Made by a program: the position numbers and the translations under genes. Shown here piece by piece: positions 31,284 through 41,857 of a stretch of DNA of 64,000 bases (its first letter is position 1; each line of letters starts with the position of its first letter). The notes under the pieces are model-generated. The model made no database searches. It was not told the DNA's origin and saw nothing but the letters and a program-made list of their open reading frames with translations. This DNA is from Gluconobacter aidae (lineage in GTDB: Bacteria; Pseudomonadota; Alphaproteobacteria; Acetobacterales; Acetobacteraceae). Where the stretch lies: NCBI RefSeq assembly GCF_009547075.1, contig NZ_WIPH01000010.1, forward strand, positions 21,082 through 85,081, written 5' to 3'.

Positions 31284-32613
31284 CAGCGGCTTCGGCCGTC
31301 TCCTCAGCCTTCACATCCGCCACGACCCGCTCCAGCACGCAGGCAAAGAATCCGTCCGTTCCGTCCCGCAGCGGCGTCAGAGAAAATTGTGCCTTGTTCC
31401 GTAGTTCGGCTGGCAGAAGTTCAGACATCTGCTCCTTTGGCAGGCGCACGAAATCCGTCCGACGCTTGAGGAAAGCATCGATCTGCTGCCCGTTCTCGCA
31501 GGCCAGAAGCGAACAGGTCGCATAGATCATCCGTCCACCCGGTTTCACCAAAGATGCTGCACGATCAAGGATCTGCGCCTGTTTGATGACAAGCTCCTGA
31601 ATGTCTTCGGGCGTCAGGCGCAGCCGTGCATCCGGGTTCCGGCGCCAGGTTCCGGTTCCCGAGCACGGCGCATCGACCAGCACCCGGTCGAAGCTGCCGG
31701 CCCGACGCTTGGCCCATTTGTCCCCCGACACCAGCAGATGCCGCTCGACGTTATGAACACCTGCCCGACGCAGCCTCTTGACCGCACCGTCCAGACGCTT
31801 CTCGTGCACGTCACAGGCCACGATATGCCCGCGATTTTCCATGGTCATCGCCAGTGCCAGCGTCTTGCCGCCCGCACCCGCACAGTAATCCAGAACCCGG
31901 TGCTCGCCGCGCGCATCCGCGGCGGCAACCACAAGCTGACTGCCTTCGTCCTGGATCTCGACCAGGCCGTCCTTAAACGCCTGCGTCGCCGTGACCGGCT
32001 GGCGCCCGTCAAGCCGCAGTCCCCAGGGCGAAAGCTTCGTCGGTTCCGCCTGAAGCGATTCGCGTCGAAGTTCGCGGATGGCTGCCTCCCGGCTTCCCTT
32101 CAGCAGATTGACGCGCAGATCGAGCGTCGGCGTTCCGAGCATGGCTTCCATCTCGTCCGGAAGCCGGTTGCCGAACGTCTCGCGCAGCGCACTGTCCAGC
32201 CAGTCTGGATATTCAAGCCGTACGGCAATGGGCTGCTTCTGGATGGAAAGTTCTTTTCCTTCCAGCTCCTTAAGCGCCATATCTTCACGTGACGTCAGAG
32301 GCTTCTGCGCATAGCGCTCTCCACTGAACAGCTTGCGGACGTTCTCCATCGTTTCCCCACCAAGGAGAAGCGATGCCGAGCACAGCAGGCGTGGGGAAAT
32401 ATCGCCGGAAATATCCCTGAGATGCCAGTGCAACCGTCTCCAGCCCCGCAGGACATCCCAGACGATTGTGGAAATGGCGCGACGGTCACCACCACCGATA
32501 TAACGGCGCTCGCGGAAAAAGGCGTTGGCTGTGGCGTCGGCTGGACGGCGGGGCGCGTTCTGGATCGCACAGAGCAGATCGATGGCGCCTGAAAGACGGG
32601 CTGCGGGGGTCAT
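31264..32613 (-). CDS. RsmB/NOP2/Sun-family RNA (cytosine-C5) methyltransferase
   Basis: 449 residues from ATG at 32613; the frame is open to 32643. An N-terminal RNA-binding region is followed by the SAM-dependent domain with YCAGAGGKTLALAMTME, ACDVHEKRLDGAVKRLRRAG, the catalytic VLVDAPCSGTGTWRRNPD and the second Cys motif ATCSLLACENGQQIDAF. The family makes m5C in 16S rRNA or tRNA. It follows guaB on the same strand, a frequent alphaproteobacterial order. Exact target uncertain, so no symbol is given. Confidence 0.9.
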   Translation of the reverse strand: MTPAARLSGAIDLLCAIQNAPRRPADATANAFFRERRYIGGGDRRAISTIVWDVLRGWRRLHWHLRDISGDISPRLLCSASLLLGGETMENVRKLFSGERYAQKPLTSREDMALKELEGKELSIQKQPIAVRLEYPDWLDSALRETFGNRLPDEMEAMLGTPTLDLRVNLLKGSREAAIRELRRESLQAEPTKLSPWGLRLDGRQPVTATQAFKDGLVEIQDEGSQLVVAAADARGEHRVLDYCAGAGGKTLALAMTMENRGHIVACDVHEKRLDGAVKRLRRAGVHNVERHLLVSGDKWAKRRAGSFDRVLVDAPCSGTGTWRRNPDARLRLTPEDIQELVIKQAQILDRAASLVKPGGRMIYATCSLLACENGQQIDAFLKRRTDFVRLPKEQMSELLPAELRNKAQFSLTPLRDGTDGFFACVLERVVADVKAEETAEAAVTTPEA

Positions 32614-32669
32614 AGCGCCCCCGTAGCCCGTTTGGCCCCTCAATGCGAGAGACTTTGATGCGGGGGCGT

Positions 32670-34178
<1,509 letters not shown>

Positions 34179-34187
34179 TTACGTCAT

Positions 34188-34202
34188 GCGTCGTGACGAC
34201 GC
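34188..34202. repeat. Palindrome upstream of guaB
   Basis: GCGTCGT-G-ACGACGC, perfect 7+1+7 inverted repeat in the guaB leader. It could be an operator or a leader hairpin; no known motif is matched. Confidence 0.5.
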
Positions 34203-34313
34203 GATGTGTGTGAACCGGAGACCAAGAGGCCGTCCGGCCGTTGGCGGGTCCTCATAGAGCACTTTGCCCCTTGAGGGGAAGTCTCTTTTTTGCGGTATTT
34301 TCTGAGGATTTAT

Positions 34314-34387
34314 TGGCTGGGAGACCTGGATTCGAACCAGGGCTGACCGGGTCAGAGCCGGTAGTTCTACCGCTAAACTATCTCCCA
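34314..34387 (-). tRNA. tRNA-Gln (anticodon CUG)
   Basis: 74 bases with encoded CCA. Acceptor stem TGGGAGA/TCTCCCA with the U1-A72 pair characteristic of tRNA-Gln, D-arm GTTTAGCGGTAGAAC, anticodon stem ACCGG/CCGGT with loop CTCTGAC (anticodon CTG, reading CAG), T-arm CTGGT-TCGAATC. Discriminator base G. It lies alone between guaB and ppx. Confident from the complete cloverleaf. Confidence 0.96.
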
Positions 34388-34545
34388 AGCGGTGAGAGGG
34401 TGTTTATCAATCGCCCCGGGACGGCGCAAGGGGGCGATAGACATTTTTTTCAGGAAAACTGATATTTTTCTTGCGACCAGGGTCCCCCACGCCCCATGCT
34501 GCTTTTCCAAGGTCCCAGATCACGGGCAAGCGGGAGCCGAAACAC

Positions 34546-35667
34546 ATGATGAGGTATGGAACGGATCACAACCTGTCAGGCCCCGCGCCTGTGCATGCGT
34601 CTGCCAGACGCACGGGTCCGTTCTTTGGTGCCATCGATCTCGGTACCAACAACTGCCGCCTCATGATTGCAGCTGGCACGCCCAACGGTTTTCGTGTGGT
34701 GGACAGCTTCAACCGCTCAGTCCGTCTGGGTGAAGGTCTGCGCGCCAGTGGCCGTCTTGCCGAAGAGTCCATGAAGCGCGCGCTTGATGCCCTCCGTATC
34801 TGCGCGGAGCGCATGAAGCAGTGGCCCCTTGTCCATGTTCGCGCCGTCGCGACCGAAGCGTGCCGTCAGGCTGCCAATGGCCGCGAGTTTCTGGCGCGCG
34901 TGCAGCACGAGACGGGCCTTACCATCGACATCATTACGGCTCGTGAAGAAGCAGAGCTGGCGCTTGAAAGCTGCTCCCCGCTTTTTCGGCAGCCGGAGCA
35001 CGAGCCTGTCCGGGCGGATCGCGGCGTCCTTTTCGATATCGGAGGTGGCTCTACCGAGGTCGCCTGGGTCCGGATCGATCCGGAGCGTCAGACCCAGACG
35101 CTGATCGGCACGACAAGTGTCCCCGTCGGAGTGATTACCCTTCAGGAAATGTTCGGTGAAGGACATGGGCCGTCTTATGAGGCGATGGTCAGTCATGTTC
35201 AGGACTATCTGAAAGGTTTCGAGACCGTGCATCGTATCCGGCGTGAGGTAACGCTCGGCAAAACACGGCTGATCGGCACCTCCGGAACCGTGACGACACT
35301 CGCCGGGGTGGCGCTCTCCCTGCCCCGCTACAACCGCGCGGCTATTGATGGACTGACCCTGCCTGGCCCAAGCATGGTGGACGCCATCGGCAGCCTGCGG
35401 CGTATGGATCGTGACGAACTGGCGGAGCATCCCTGCGTGGGGACGGAGCGCATGAAATTCGTTCTGCCGGGCTGCGCGATTTTCGAGGCGATCCATCGTC
35501 TGTGGCCGATTGAGGACGTAACGATTGCGGACCGGGGGTTGCGCGACGGGATGTTGCTGCGTATGGCCCGCGATCACGGTCAGCGTTCCGGCAAGGGACG
35601 CAGCACGACCAGTCGTCATGCCACGCCCCGGTCACGGGGCCCATTCGGGACATACGCCACGATATGA
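34546..35667 (+). CDS. Ppx/GppA-family exopolyphosphatase or pppGpp phosphatase
   Basis: 373 residues from ATG at 34546, preceded by GGGAG; the frame opens at 34471. Actin-like fold with the phosphate-1 motif FFGAIDLGTNNCRLMIA, a Gly-rich DIGGGSTEVAW and LIGTSGTVTTLAGVAL. It lacks the roughly 150-residue C-terminal HD-like extension of E. coli Ppx, so it is the short form. Such enzymes hydrolyse polyphosphate or pppGpp; sequence alone does not decide. Its stop overlaps the rlmE start (ATGA), indicating an operon. Confidence 0.9.
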   Translation: MMRYGTDHNLSGPAPVHASARRTGPFFGAIDLGTNNCRLMIAAGTPNGFRVVDSFNRSVRLGEGLRASGRLAEESMKRALDALRICAERMKQWPLVHVRAVATEACRQAANGREFLARVQHETGLTIDIITAREEAELALESCSPLFRQPEHEPVRADRGVLFDIGGGSTEVAWVRIDPERQTQTLIGTTSVPVGVITLQEMFGEGHGPSYEAMVSHVQDYLKGFETVHRIRREVTLGKTRLIGTSGTVTTLAGVALSLPRYNRAAIDGLTLPGPSMVDAIGSLRRMDRDELAEHPCVGTERMKFVLPGCAIFEAIHRLWPIEDVTIADRGLRDGMLLRMARDHGQRSGKGRSTTSRHATPRSRGPFGTYATI

Positions 35668-36470
35668 AGCCGCCAAGTTCCCGCTCCGGTTCCAGCAAGG
35701 ACACGGGACCGAAGCGTATTCCGGGCAAGGCCCTGAAAAGCGCCTCCAACCCCGGTGAAAACGACGCAACACTTGATTCCGCAACTGCCCGCACGGCCCG
35801 CAACAAGACCGTATCGCTCCGCACGGCCCGTGGACGCACCACGGCCCAGCAGCGCTGGCTCAATCGCCAGCTGAACGATCCCTACGTCGCGGCCGCCCGA
35901 AAGCAGGGCTGGCGTTCGCGTGCTGCCTTCAAGCTGATCGAAATCGACGACCGATTCAAACTGATCGGAGAAGGCACACGGATCATCGATCTGGGCGCTG
36001 CTCCCGGTGGATGGACCCAGGTCGCGGTCAAGCGTGGCGCGAAGCATGTCGTCGGGCTGGACCTGCTCCCCGTCGATCCTGTCGCCGGTGCGGAAATCAT
36101 CGAGGGGGACTTCACGGACCCCGAGATGCCGGATCGCCTGAAGGATATGCTGGGTGGCCCTGCCGATCTGGTCATGTCCGATATGGCACCGAACACGACA
36201 GGTCATGCCGCAACCGATCACATGCGGATCATGGGTCTCGCGGAAGGCGCGCTTGATTTTGCTTTTCAGGTTCTGGCCGAAGGGGGAAGCTTCATCGCCA
36301 AAGTGTTCCAGGGCGGCTCGGAAAAGGACATGCTGGCGCTGATGAAAACGGCGTTTTCCAGCGTCAAGCACGTCAAACCCCCGGCATCACGCAAGGAATC
36401 CAGCGAACTTTATGTCATCGCAACGGGTTTCCGCCCGGAACGTCTGCTCGAAAGCAGCAAAGGTGCCTGA
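35664..36470 (+). CDS. rlmE: 23S rRNA (uridine-2552-2'-O)-methyltransferase
   Basis: 268 residues, about 55 longer than E. coli RlmE owing to a basic, Ser/Lys/Arg-rich N-terminal extension before RWLNRQLNDPYVAAARKQGW. SAM-binding motif IIDLGAAPGGWTQVAV, catalytic residues of the K-D-K-E set around RSRAAFKLIEID, DLVMSDMAPNTTGH and FIAKVFQGG, and the closing KPPASRKESSELY. It modifies the A-loop of 23S rRNA late in 50S assembly. Translationally coupled to the Ppx-like gene. Confidence 0.94.
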   Translation: MKPPSSRSGSSKDTGPKRIPGKALKSASNPGENDATLDSATARTARNKTVSLRTARGRTTAQQRWLNRQLNDPYVAAARKQGWRSRAAFKLIEIDDRFKLIGEGTRIIDLGAAPGGWTQVAVKRGAKHVVGLDLLPVDPVAGAEIIEGDFTDPEMPDRLKDMLGGPADLVMSDMAPNTTGHAATDHMRIMGLAEGALDFAFQVLAEGGSFIAKVFQGGSEKDMLALMKTAFSSVKHVKPPASRKESSELYVIATGFRPERLLESSKGA

Positions 36471-36506
36471 CGGCGGCAGATACCGCCATCCCGCATAGAT
36501 TTTTCG

Positions 36507-36560
36507 GAAGAATAACCTGCCTCGAAGCTCGGCAGCCTGCTCGTTATTCTTCTGTTTTTT
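36507..36560 (+). terminator. Long inverted repeat with T-run after rlmE
   Basis: GAAGAATAAC (36507-36516) is perfectly repeated in inverse as GTTATTCTTC (36543-36552); the 26 bases between contain a nested CTGCC/GGCAG hairpin. TGTTTTTT follows to 36560. It is a plausible terminator for ppx-rlmE, though the AT-rich stem base is unusual. Confidence 0.5.
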
Positions 36561-36990
36561 GATCGTTCTGCTTACGCTGGCCTATACGATCGCGGCTGGC
36601 CTGAAGGCCGTTGTCTGGGTCCGACGCACTGTTCCCGCATTTCATCCTGACCCTGCCGCCCGTGTTAAACGGTCTCATGATCGCAGGCATACTCGCCGCG
36701 ACCATGGGGTCCCTGGTCCAGCGCCATGAACGCCATGACGGCCGCACGGGCCATTCTCGTTGAAGAGGCTGACTGCCCTGCTGTTTTGGCGCCCGAGCGG
36801 TTCGGCTGTCGTCTTCGGCCTCTCCATCGCGTCCTACAGCTATGGCGCCACGCTTGGAGTGTCATTCTGCTGGTCGTGCCGATGTTCGTCTCCCTCGTCT
36901 GAACCGAGGGCCATCCCGTTACCTTCCCCTGGCTCGTTCCGATCGGTGTCGCAGCCACGTTTGCCGGCGCCGGGACCTTCTCAGGCCTGA
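36553..36990 (+). pseudogene. Decayed sodium:solute symporter (SSS family) fragment
   Basis: No intact gene, but fragments in shifting frames read as successive parts of an SSS transporter: from 36562, IVLLTLAYTIAAGLKAVVW (compare the family pattern YTIxGGLKAVVWxD); from 36626 in another frame, ALFPHFILTLPPVLNGLMIA then GILAATMGSL; from about 36770, FGLSIASYSYGATLGV; and after a further shift, TEGHPVTFPWLVPIGVAATF as in the C-terminal membrane region. At least three frameshifts, an in-frame stop and a large internal deletion (roughly 80-100 residues between the first two pieces) are needed. The 5' half of the gene is absent. Confidence 0.72.
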
Positions 36991-37613
36991 GGCGGATTGG
37001 CCTGCAGGAATGAGCCCATGGAACGCTGCGCTATGGCCGCTTCCCTGCCCAGCCGGATCAGTCCACCGATCTGCAGGGGGTGTCGCAGCAGGGAACCCAC
37101 CAGGCCTGGCACATATACGGCTCCGTCTCTGACGCTGGTCTTGACCGCGGGCGGAAGGTCCCGCGTCGCATCGTCACAGACCACCCGCAGAACAGCAAAA
37201 GGCATGCCTGCATCGGCGACGACGCCGCTCTCCATGTCCACCGCCAGGCATTTCGTCTGCGAAAAATACCAGGCCTTTTCCAGCCCCAGTTCGACCAGCG
37301 CGTCGCTGTGCAGGATGCCACCGCGTCGGGCATAGGCCGAGCCGAATGTTTCGCTCAGACGCGGATCGCAGGAAATATCCCTGTCCTGGTAACGGACATG
37401 GTCCGCCACGATGACTGTTCCGGGCGCGACGTCCGGTGAGAGGCTTCCCGCACATCCGAAAGACAGGAGTTCCGTTGCGCCTGCCTTGAGCAGACGTTCC
37501 ACCCCCCTGCGAGCGCCTTCCGGCGTGGCATTGCTCAGTGCCACGGGAGCATTCGGCAGGAAGCGCCGGATCAGACGGGCTTCCTGTTTCAGACCTGCGA
37601 GAATACCCAGCAT
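36981..37613 (-). CDS. hpnG: Hopanoid-associated phosphorylase HpnG
   Basis: 210 residues. Nucleoside-phosphorylase-like fold: MLGILAGLKQEARLIRRF, ELLSFGCAGSLSPDVAPGT, and a substrate-site KCLAVDMESGVVADA with the conserved Met-Glu. HpnG releases adenine from adenosylhopane to give phosphoribosylhopane on the way to bacteriohopanetetrol. The ATG shares one base with the shc stop (TGATG). Last gene of the minus-strand hpnDE-shc-hpnG unit; hpnH, whose product HpnG uses, does not follow. Confidence 0.92.
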   Translation of the reverse strand: MLGILAGLKQEARLIRRFLPNAPVALSNATPEGARRGVERLLKAGATELLSFGCAGSLSPDVAPGTVIVADHVRYQDRDISCDPRLSETFGSAYARRGGILHSDALVELGLEKAWYFSQTKCLAVDMESGVVADAGMPFAVLRVVCDDATRDLPPAVKTSVRDGAVYVPGLVGSLLRHPLQIGGLIRLGREAAIAQRSMGSFLQANPPQA

Positions 37614-39607
37614 CAGAAGCCGTACTCCACCTTGCCGCTGTTGCTCACACCGAGATTGCGGTAGCGGGCCAGGGCAGTCAGCGGGAAGAACTGCTTGTAA
37701 CCATGATAGCGCAGGTAGAAGACCTTCGGGAAGCCGACCGCATTATAGGCTTCTTCCTGCCATTCGCCCTTCTCGTTCTGCTGGGAGACGAGATAGGCCA
37801 CACCGCGTTTGACGGCCTCACTATCCCGGCGACCGACGGCCATGAGAGCCAGGACGGCCCAGGCAGTCTGGGACGGCAGGCTCTTCTTGTAGGTGCCGGC
37901 GGTACCGCCCTCATAAGTGGCGCAGTCCTCGCCCCAGCCACCATCCGGACGCTGGACGCTCTCAAGCCAGTTTACGGCCCGCAGGACCATCGGATCATCA
38001 TGCGGCACGCCTGCGATGTTCAGGGCGCACAGAACCGACCATGTTCCGTAGATGTAATTCGTTCCCCAGCGACCGAACCAGCAGCCCTCGGATTCCTGTT
38101 CCGAGCGTAGATATTCGATCGCCTTGAGGATGACCGGCCGGTCGTCCGGGTCTCCAAGCTGCGCCAGAAACGAAATACAGCGCGCCGAGACATCCGCGGT
38201 CGGTGGGTCCAGCAGCGCCCCATGATCCGAGAAGGGAATGTGGTTGAGCAACTCATGGTCGTTGTCGATATCGAACGCCCCCCAGCCGCCATTGGTGCTC
38301 TGCATGCCGATGATCCATTCCCGGGCGCGGGAGATGGCCTCGCGGCTGTTTTCGGGATCGACACGATGCAGCAGCATGGCAACGACAGCAGTGTCATCGA
38401 CGTCCGGGTAGTAATCGTTCTCGTACTGGAACGCCCAGCCACCGGGACGGAGGTCGGGCGCATTGATGGCCCAGTCGCCCTTGACGTTCAGGATCTGGTG
38501 TTCCCGCAGCCACTCGGCACTTTTTTTCAACGCTGCGAGTGTTTCCGCAGTTTTCGTGCCGGCAGGACCGGACGCGGCTTCGATCATCGCCAGACCCGAT
38601 AGACCCGTATCCCAGACCGGAGAGACGCAGGGCTGGCAATAGATCTCGTCGCCATGATCCACAAGCAGATCCTGGATTGCGTCCCATGCCGTTTTGGCCC
38701 GCGGATCGCTGTCAGGCACACCTTGGGCACGATACATCATTACGACATTCGCCATGGCCGGATAGATGGCCCCCAGACCGCCACGGCTCAGACGAGGCTC
38801 GATGAAATCGCTTGCGGCCTTCAGGGCCTTCTTGTGCATACTGCGCGGAATAAGCGGCAGGACCGGACGCAGCGCGGAGTCCAGATGCTTGAAAAACCGT
38901 CCCCACACAGAGCGATATGGCCCGCGGATCCAGTCATTGACCTCGGAAGGTGGCTTGACGAACAGCTCCTGGACATGAACACCGCGCGGATTGATGGCTC
39001 TGGGACGCAGCGCGTTGAGCACCAAGAGGGGCGCAATGACAGTCCGCGACCAGTAGGACATGTTCCAGACGGAAAAAAACGCCTTGCGTGACAGCAGCAT
39101 GAGTTCGACCGGCATCACGGGCGTTGCGTCCCATGGTACTTCCCCGAACAGGGCGAGCTGGATCCGCGTGAACACGTTCGTCCGCGCAGCGCCGCCGTGA
39201 TCGAGAATGGCCTCACGCGCAATGCGCATGTGAGGCGCATTGATGTCGTCCCCGATCGCCTTGAGTGCGAAATATGCCTTCACGCTTGCCGAAAGATCGA
39301 AGCCGCCATCATGATAGAGCGGCCATCCGCCGTGATCGCCCTGGATACGACGCAGATAGACCCCGATCTTGGCCTGTTTTTCCGGGTCGATCCGGTCGAG
39401 ATAATGTTCAAGCAGCACGTATTCGGCGGGAATTGTCGCGTCAGCTTCGAGTTCGTAGACCCAGTGTCCGTCCGATTTCTGCTTTCCGCCGAGCGCGGTC
39501 TGCGCTCCCTCGATGGCGTGATTGATCTCATCGGGTTCGACAGATTGGCGGGACAAGGTCTCGCTCACGCGGTCCTCCTTTTCCAGAATATCAGAATAGA
39601 TCAGCAT
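37613..39607 (-). CDS. shc: Squalene-hopene cyclase
   Basis: 664 residues from ATG at 39607, supported by GGAG nine bases upstream (frame open to 39700, which would overlap hpnE). The catalytic acid motif DXDD is in YPDVDDTAVVAM; several QW repeats are visible, for example QKSDGHWVYELEAD, QGDHGGWPLYHDGG, QSTNGGWGAFDIDND and RPDGGWGEDCATYE. It cyclises squalene to hopene and hopanol at the cytoplasmic membrane. Lies 73 bases after hpnE and overlaps hpnG. Confidence 0.97.
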   Translation of the reverse strand: MLIYSDILEKEDRVSETLSRQSVEPDEINHAIEGAQTALGGKQKSDGHWVYELEADATIPAEYVLLEHYLDRIDPEKQAKIGVYLRRIQGDHGGWPLYHDGGFDLSASVKAYFALKAIGDDINAPHMRIAREAILDHGGAARTNVFTRIQLALFGEVPWDATPVMPVELMLLSRKAFFSVWNMSYWSRTVIAPLLVLNALRPRAINPRGVHVQELFVKPPSEVNDWIRGPYRSVWGRFFKHLDSALRPVLPLIPRSMHKKALKAASDFIEPRLSRGGLGAIYPAMANVVMMYRAQGVPDSDPRAKTAWDAIQDLLVDHGDEIYCQPCVSPVWDTGLSGLAMIEAASGPAGTKTAETLAALKKSAEWLREHQILNVKGDWAINAPDLRPGGWAFQYENDYYPDVDDTAVVAMLLHRVDPENSREAISRAREWIIGMQSTNGGWGAFDIDNDHELLNHIPFSDHGALLDPPTADVSARCISFLAQLGDPDDRPVILKAIEYLRSEQESEGCWFGRWGTNYIYGTWSVLCALNIAGVPHDDPMVLRAVNWLESVQRPDGGWGEDCATYEGGTAGTYKKSLPSQTAWAVLALMAVGRRDSEAVKRGVAYLVSQQNEKGEWQEEAYNAVGFPKVFYLRYHGYKQFFPLTALARYRNLGVSNSGKVEYGF

Positions 39608-39680
39608 TGTTCGGTTCTCCCGACACAGGCGGTCCTGAAAGGCGGGGATTGTGTTACAATCATGATTGTGAGAGCGCTCA

Positions 39681-40976
39681 TCACGATCCCGTGTTTTCAA
39701 CGGCGGAGCGGAAGCCCAGCGCCGCCACGGCCTGAAGACCGGACTGGATGGAGCCTTCGATCGTGGACGGCAGGCCGGTGTCGGTCCAGTCCCCGGCCAG
39801 AGCCAGATTCACGAGATCCGTTCGGGGGCCGGGCCGCAGCCGGTTCTGCTCGGGTGTCGCGGCGAATGTCGCCCGTTTTTCCCAGATCAGACGCGCAGGC
39901 GGCATGGCCACCGGAAGCGACTGCGACAGGACGGGATCAAGCGCGCGCCGGATTTCGGACCAGATCGTGGCCAGCAGTTCGCTGTTTTCGCGATCGGCGT
40001 AACGATTGGCCGCACTGACGGTGACGGAGAGGATATCGCCCTTGAGGAAGACCCATTCCGAAATGCCGCCGACCAGCCCCACAAACCCGGCCTGAGCCAC
40101 CACACCCCGCGCCTGAATCATGGCCGGGAGACGGAAATGCGCGTTCGCGATACTCTCAAAAGCGTCCGGCGCTTTCAGTCCCGGAAGCAGAGACTGCGCG
40201 ACAGGTCCCGGAACGGCCATGATGACCTGGTCTTCAGGGCCGAACTCGATCCGTCCCTCTGCTGTTTCGAGCGCTGTTGCACGACCGTTCCGCCGCTCAA
40301 TGGCATTGACGCGGACACCCGTGCGGACATCGCCGTGAAACCGCTTCAGATACGTCACCGCAGGATCAATCAGTGTTTCGGACAGCCCTACCTCCGGGAA
40401 CCAGGGACAGCAGGCCATGCCGCCTTTGGCGAGGGATTTACGAATCACGTTTCCAAGCAGTTTCGCACTGCCGGTATGGATACCCGTATTGAGAACGGAA
40501 ATCGCAAAAGGCACCAGAAGCCTGCGGCTCAGTTGTCCGGAACTCAGACAGGCATCCACGGTCGTGTTCTCGCTGGCGCGCAGAAAACGTCCCAGAGAAG
40601 CGAGTTCGGAGAGCGTCATACCCGGAACCCGTCGCCCTCCTGGTAGCGCCCAGAAAGGCAGCTTTCCTTTCGACAGACGCAGTGTCCAGGCCAGACTCTC
40701 CTCAAGGTCGTAATACGGAAAGATCGGCAAGCCCGGACCGGTAAGGGTGTGGCGTGCGCCGATGATGTCCAGATAGCGAAACGTCAGATCGTTCGCCGAC
40801 AGGATCAGGTGATTGCCGTTATCGATCCGGGCATTGAGGGAGCGGTCGCGAAATGAGCGTGCCCGTCCGCCGCAGGCTGGTCCTGCCTCGTAGACCGTGA
40901 CCCGGGCCTGCGCCGCCAGTTCGATTGCGGCGGAGAGGCCTGCCAGACCACCGCCGATGATGTGGACATGGCTCAT
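39681..40976 (-). CDS. hpnE: Hydroxysqualene dehydroxylase HpnE (squalene-associated FAD-dependent desaturase)
   Basis: 431 residues. Rossmann motif at the N terminus (HIIGGGLAGLSAAIELA) followed by VYEAGPACGGRARSF, and a C-terminal FAD contact NLALAGDWTDTGLPSTIEGS, as in phytoene-desaturase relatives. HpnE reduces hydroxysqualene to squalene, the last step before Shc. Five bases separate it from hpnD. Confidence 0.95.
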   Translation of the reverse strand: MSHVHIIGGGLAGLSAAIELAAQARVTVYEAGPACGGRARSFRDRSLNARIDNGNHLILSANDLTFRYLDIIGARHTLTGPGLPIFPYYDLEESLAWTLRLSKGKLPFWALPGGRRVPGMTLSELASLGRFLRASENTTVDACLSSGQLSRRLLVPFAISVLNTGIHTGSAKLLGNVIRKSLAKGGMACCPWFPEVGLSETLIDPAVTYLKRFHGDVRTGVRVNAIERRNGRATALETAEGRIEFGPEDQVIMAVPGPVAQSLLPGLKAPDAFESIANAHFRLPAMIQARGVVAQAGFVGLVGGISEWVFLKGDILSVTVSAANRYADRENSELLATIWSEIRRALDPVLSQSLPVAMPPARLIWEKRATFAATPEQNRLRPGPRTDLVNLALAGDWTDTGLPSTIEGSIQSGLQAVAALGFRSAVENTGS

Positions 40977-40981
40977 GGGTC

Positions 40982-41857
40982 TTACTTCACATATGCTGCG
41001 AGAGTGCGCAGCTGTCTCCAGGGTTTGCAGACTTTCGGAGCAATATCCGGCGTTTTCCAGCCACGCTTTTCCAGCGCTGAGAGGATCGGCGCATAGGATG
41101 CTGCCATCATGCGGGCGGGGCGCATCGCGGTGCTGTCACACAGCCGCATGGCATTGCGTGCCTCGCGGAAATGGTCCTTTGCCCGTTCTGCGAGAATACG
41201 GGCGACCTGATCCAGACCATGGGCGTACAGCGCTTCCTGCGGATTCTTGGGAACATCGAACCGCGTCAGAAGCTCGGCGGGAAGATACAGTCTGCCCCGT
41301 CCCGCATCCTCGGCGATATCGCGCAGGATGTTGGTCAACTGAAGGGCCCGCCCCAGATGATAGGCCACGCGCCGCGCATTGTCGGACGAGTCACCGAACA
41401 CGCAGACCGAAAGCCGTCCGACCGCAGAGGCCACGCGGTCACAGTACAGATCAAGCGTCGCCTCGTCGGGGGCAACGATCGGTGCGCCGCAATCCATGGC
41501 CATACCGTCGATGACGTCATGGAAATCCCTGGCCTGAAGCTGATAGCGATGGATGGCGACGATCAGGATACGATCAAGCGCATCCGCCGCCACGCCTTCA
41601 TAGAGCTGGTCAATCCGGCGATGCCATTCCTGAAGAGCCGCCATCGGGTCCGCGACGCCGGCGTCGCCGTCTGCAATATCGTCCACCTGGCGGCAAAAAG
41701 CGTAGACCGCGAACATCGCCTGACGCCGGTCCGGCGGAAGAATGCTCATCCCACGGGCAAAGGACGTTCCCGAAGCGGTGACGATCCTCTCGACATGGTC
41801 CAGATCGGCCTGCGCGCAGGGAAGACCGGAAGAAGCGCGCATCCTGCTGAAAACCAT
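40982..41857 (-). CDS. hpnD: Presqualene diphosphate synthase HpnD
   Basis: 291 residues. Trans-isoprenyl synthase family with first Asp-rich motif FCRQVDDIADGD and second motif QLTNILRDIAEDAGRGRLYL. It joins two farnesyl diphosphates to presqualene diphosphate, which HpnC then hydrolyses. First gene of the downstream half of the split hopanoid cluster, so it needs its own promoter in the 137-base gap shared with the divergent cupin gene. Confidence 0.95.
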   Translation of the reverse strand: MVFSRMRASSGLPCAQADLDHVERIVTASGTSFARGMSILPPDRRQAMFAVYAFCRQVDDIADGDAGVADPMAALQEWHRRIDQLYEGVAADALDRILIVAIHRYQLQARDFHDVIDGMAMDCGAPIVAPDEATLDLYCDRVASAVGRLSVCVFGDSSDNARRVAYHLGRALQLTNILRDIAEDAGRGRLYLPAELLTRFDVPKNPQEALYAHGLDQVARILAERAKDHFREARNAMRLCDSTAMRPARMMAASYAPILSALEKRGWKTPDIAPKVCKPWRQLRTLAAYVK

